DNA of 64,000 bases from positions 33,449 through 97,448 of the forward strand of contig NZ_JACSET010000006.1 in assembly GCF_014334325.1 (NCBI RefSeq). Direction: 5' to 3'. The stretch comes from Treponema sp. Marseille-Q4130. Lineage in GTDB: Bacteria; Spirochaetota; Spirochaetia; Treponematales; Treponemataceae. Both the position numbers and the translations under genes were made by a program. The notes under the pieces are model-generated. The model had not been told where the DNA came from and did not search any database. It was given only the letters and a program-made list of their open reading frames with translations. Shown piece after piece: positions 61,593 through 64,000 of the stretch. Each line of letters opens with the position of its first letter. Position 1 is the first letter of the stretch.

Positions 61593-62546
61593 TTACACGC
61601 ACACCGATTCGTCGATGACTTTTTTGAGAGTCTCCGCCGAATGCAAAAGCGCTTCCCTTTCTTTGTCGTCGAGTTCGAGCGGCACCTGAGTTTCGACACC
61701 GTCCTTTCCGACGACAGCGGGCATGCTCAGTGCAACCCCTTCGATTCCGAAAGTGCCGTGCTGTATCGTCGATACCGGCAAAATCGATTTTTCGTCGCGG
61801 CTGATTGCCTGACAAATGCGCCTGACCGCCATCGCTACCCCGTAATACGTCGCTTTCTTTTTTTCGATGATTTTGTATGCACTGTTTTTAACTTCTTCGG
61901 CGATCCTGCGCATGGAATCTTCGTGTTCGTGAAAACCGCGCATATCGCAAAAGCGGTCGAGCTTGATGCCCGAAACGTTCGCACAGCTCCACGCGGCGAT
62001 CTCACTGTCCCCGTGTTCACCGATGATAAAGGCGTGGACGCTTCTGCTGTCGACGCTCAAGTGTTCGCCCAAAAGATATTTCAGCCGCGCCGTATCGAGA
62101 ACGGTACCCGAACCGAACACGCGGTTTTCCGGCAAACCCGAAAGTTTTGCCGCCGTATACGTTAGAATATCGACGGGATTTGCAACGATGAGCAGTACGC
62201 CCTGAAAATCTCGCTTTGCGATTTCCGGAATAATCGATTTGAAAATCGCAACGTTCTTTTTTACAAGATCGAGCCGCGTCTCTCCCGGCTTTTGCCCCGC
62301 GCCCGCCGTCACGACGACGATCGACGCATCTCGTATGTCGTCGTATGAGCCCGCATATATTTTCATCGGACCGGCAAAGGGAAGCCCGTGGCTTATATCG
62401 AGCGCTTCACCTTCGGCTTTATTTTGATCCGCATCGATTAAAACCATTTCCGAATACAGACCGCTTTCCATCAATGCGAACGCCGACGATGCGCCGACAA
62501 ATCCGCATCCTATAACACCTATTTTTCTCGCGTTGACGACACTCAT
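61593..62546 (-). CDS. ldh: L-lactate dehydrogenase
   Basis: 317 residues. NAD-binding GCGFVGASSAF (13-23), substrate loop GAGQKPGETR (with Gln, the lactate-type residue, and the catalytic Arg), NPVDI, and the catalytic His in GEHGDSE (about 183-189). It reduces pyruvate to L-lactate with NADH, a normal fermentation end step for treponemes. SD AAGGAG. The last 60 residues form a long helix. Confidence 0.95.
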   Translation of the reverse strand: MSVVNARKIGVIGCGFVGASSAFALMESGLYSEMVLIDADQNKAEGEALDISHGLPFAGPMKIYAGSYDDIRDASIVVVTAGAGQKPGETRLDLVKKNVAIFKSIIPEIAKRDFQGVLLIVANPVDILTYTAAKLSGLPENRVFGSGTVLDTARLKYLLGEHLSVDSRSVHAFIIGEHGDSEIAAWSCANVSGIKLDRFCDMRGFHEHEDSMRRIAEEVKNSAYKIIEKKKATYYGVAMAVRRICQAISRDEKSILPVSTIQHGTFGIEGVALSMPAVVGKDGVETQVPLELDDKEREALLHSAETLKKVIDESVCV

Positions 62547-62648
62547 AGTTACCGCTCCTTACAGCTTCGATTTCATTTATATAATAAATATAGCGAAAAA
62601 ATCGCCGTCCGTGTACTGAAAACGTTACCGTGAATAAGCGGCGGCACG

Positions 62649-62678
62649 TTGCATAAACGGCGCTTCTTGCGCTATGCT
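62649..62678 (+). promoter_or_regulatory. Promoter of murJ, leaderless
   Basis: TTGCAT (62649-62654), an 18-nt spacer and TATGCT (62673-62678), then TAGCAA and ATG at 62685. The predicted start coincides with the ATG; no SD is seen. Confidence 0.6.
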
Positions 62679-62684
62679 TAGCAA

Positions 62685-64000
62685 ATGACGGAAACAAAAT
62701 CGCATTCACTGGTACGGTCGGGCATCCGCCTTTCAGTCGTCACGCTTTTATCGCGCATACTCGGCCTCGTGCGCGAAATGACCAAAGCGGCTTTTCTCGG
62801 AACCGGAGCGATAGCGGACGCATTCGGTATCGCATTTCAACTGCCGAATCTCTTTCGAAGGCTCTTCGCGGAAAACAGCGTTTCCGTCGCTTTCATTCCG
62901 ACCTTCCGCGCATACGTCGAAGACATTTCGTCGGATGCCGACAAAACAAAGACGCAGGATTTCATCTCATCGACGCTCACTCTCGTCACTTTTTTGACGG
63001 GAGCGGTCACCGCTTTGGGCATCATCTTTACGCCCGCGATCATTAAAGTATTTTACGGCAGCACGGATGCGGCGACAATGCCGGAAGCGGTGCTTCTCAC
63101 GCGTATCATGTTTCCCTATCTCGCCGTCGTTTCGGTCGCCGCCCTCTTTCAGGGAATCTTAAACGGCGTCGGCGTTTTCACTCCGTCGGGCTTCGCTCCC
63201 GTTTTGTTCAACGCCGTCGTCATCGCGCTCACGTACATACTCGCCCCATATACGGCGAACCCCGCGCGAGCTATGGCGGCAGGCGTCATCGCAGGCGGCT
63301 TTTCGCAAATGCTCTTTCAGCTGCCCTTCGTACTGCGCACGAAGTGGCGCGTTTCGTTCGCGTCGCTTAAAAGCGCGTTTACGAATCCCGGTACGAGACG
63401 CGTCATGCTCCTCGTGCTTCCAACCGTCGTCGGTATGGCCGCATACCAGATAAACGACGTCGTATCGAGTACGCTCGCAAAACGCGCGGGCATCGGCATA
63501 TACGCGAGCCTGCAATATTCGCTTCGGCTGCAGGAATTGATTTTAGGCATATTCGCCGTATCGATCGGTTCGGTTATTTTGCCGGATATGTCGGCGCTTG
63601 CGCAAAAAAAACGCTGGGACGATTTTACGGCGCTGCTCATCCGCGCCCTAAAAATCATCACGCTGATAGCGCTTCCGGTTACGTTTTATTCGCTTATCTG
63701 CGGAAAGGAAATCATTTCGCTCGTCTACAAAACGAAAAACTTTACCGATGAATCGGTAGCGATGACGCTTTCGGTATTTCGCTTTCACATGATAGGTCTC
63801 GTCTTTATCGCGCAAAACCGCGTTTTGTCTCCGTCGTTTTACGCGCAAAAAAATACCGTGCTTCCGACGCTTGCGGGTATTTTCAACTTCGCCGTCAATA
63901 TAGCGCTCGCTTCTCTTTTCGTCGCTCGCATGAAAGGAGCGGGCATCGCGCTCGCCCTTTCGATCGCAAGTTTTGCGAATACCGTTTTTTTATGCGCCGC
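62685..64000 (+). CDS. murJ: Lipid II flippase MurJ (MviN family), truncated at the window end
   Basis: About 438 residues are visible. The N-terminus RSGIRLSVVTLLSRILGLVREMTKAAFLGTGAIADAF is the MurJ hallmark, followed by QLPNLFRRLFAENSVSVAFIPTF. At least nine membrane helices are readable before the window ends. MurJ flips undecaprenyl-linked peptidoglycan precursor across the inner membrane. The start is ATG 62685, since the frame is open there and a promoter ends 7 nt before it; no SD is present. Confidence 0.93.
   Translation, partial: MTETKSHSLVRSGIRLSVVTLLSRILGLVREMTKAAFLGTGAIADAFGIAFQLPNLFRRLFAENSVSVAFIPTFRAYVEDISSDADKTKTQDFISSTLTLVTFLTGAVTALGIIFTPAIIKVFYGSTDAATMPEAVLLTRIMFPYLAVVSVAALFQGILNGVGVFTPSGFAPVLFNAVVIALTYILAPYTANPARAMAAGVIAGGFSQMLFQLPFVLRTKWRVSFASLKSAFTNPGTRRVMLLVLPTVVGMAAYQINDVVSSTLAKRAGIGIYASLQYSLRLQELILGIFAVSIGSVILPDMSALAQKKRWDDFTALLIRALKIITLIALPVTFYSLICGKEIISLVYKTKNFTDESVAMTLSVFRFHMIGLVFIAQNRVLSPSFYAQKNTVLPTLAGIFNFAVNIALASLFVARMKGAGIALALSIASFANTVFLCA

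Noticed and set aside
61576-61597. Inverted repeat TGTAATT/AATTACA across the two convergent stop codons as a terminator
   Set aside because: The stem is only 7 AT-rich pairs; it would be too weak, and the stop codons alone may explain it.

Overview
The window reads as a chromosomal segment of a host-associated treponeme or close spirochaete relative. The case rests on four things. There are two divergent EF-G paralogues, one resembling mitochondrial EF-G1 and one EF-G2, the split described for spirochaetes. There is a tandem pair of MAF/DUF115-type proteins, a family tied to flagellin glycosylation. Many Treponema-style lipoproteins and TPR proteins are present. Fermentative enzymes such as L-lactate dehydrogenase occur beside a large set of sugar ABC transporters. 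I cannot fix the species. Genes are dense, often overlap by 4 bp (ATGA), and use many TTG and GTG starts.

Layout. 1-2304: minus-strand lipoprotein genes (a truncated one, an NlpC/P60 peptidase, a tyrosine-phosphatase fusion). 2403-8889: a minus-strand operon with a metallophosphoesterase, a second tyrosine phosphatase, a sugar binding protein, two permeases, a PhnP-like hydrolase and a LacI regulator; it has no ATPase. 9037-11892: EF-G1 and a RecA-like P-loop protein. 12091-12590: tRNA-Gln, a palindromic repeat, tRNA-Glu and a gene remnant. 12591-13711: TsaC and an FtsB-like protein. 13877-21054: a five-gene plus-strand operon (acidic protein, unknown protein, two MAF-like proteins, membrane sensor with a degenerate GGDEF domain). 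21080-27007: IleRS, a lipoprotein, a long uracil phosphoribosyltransferase and a TPR lipoprotein. 27070-27570: a repeat cluster without genes.

27589-36545: an Rbs-type sugar importer followed by two Gfo/Idh/MocA oxidoreductases and two isomerase/epimerases, with a divergent LacI regulator; probably uptake and oxidative rearrangement of an unidentified sugar or cyclitol. 36525-39123: a metal ABC ATPase fused to a DUF1893 domain, its permease, and a queuosine-precursor transporter. 39288-44071: an AT-richer, probably acquired defence island with a single-chain type IIG restriction-modification enzyme, a membrane/coiled-coil protein of unknown family, and a VapBC pair whose toxin is frameshifted. 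44550-64000: housekeeping and envelope genes, namely Pgi, CapA-like and TPR proteins, a lytic transglycosylase, an OmpA-family protein, two stand-alone ABC ATPases, a metallo-beta-lactamase-fold hydrolase, EF-G2, adenylate kinase, glycerate kinase, lactate dehydrogenase and the start of MurJ.

The least expected signals are regulatory. At least six good sigma70-type promoters put the predicted transcription start on or within about 5 nt of the ATG, with no Shine-Dalgarno sequence, which suggests leaderless mRNAs; two of these promoters are divergent and share their -35 element. A conserved leader motif precedes three unrelated genes. A 35-39 nt palindrome occurs twice. Hairpins follow the binding-protein gene in both complete sugar-transport operons. 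The MsmX/UgpC-type ATPase at 55210-56331 may energise the importer at 4249-7344, which lacks its own. All calls come from reading the sequence; no database search was run.
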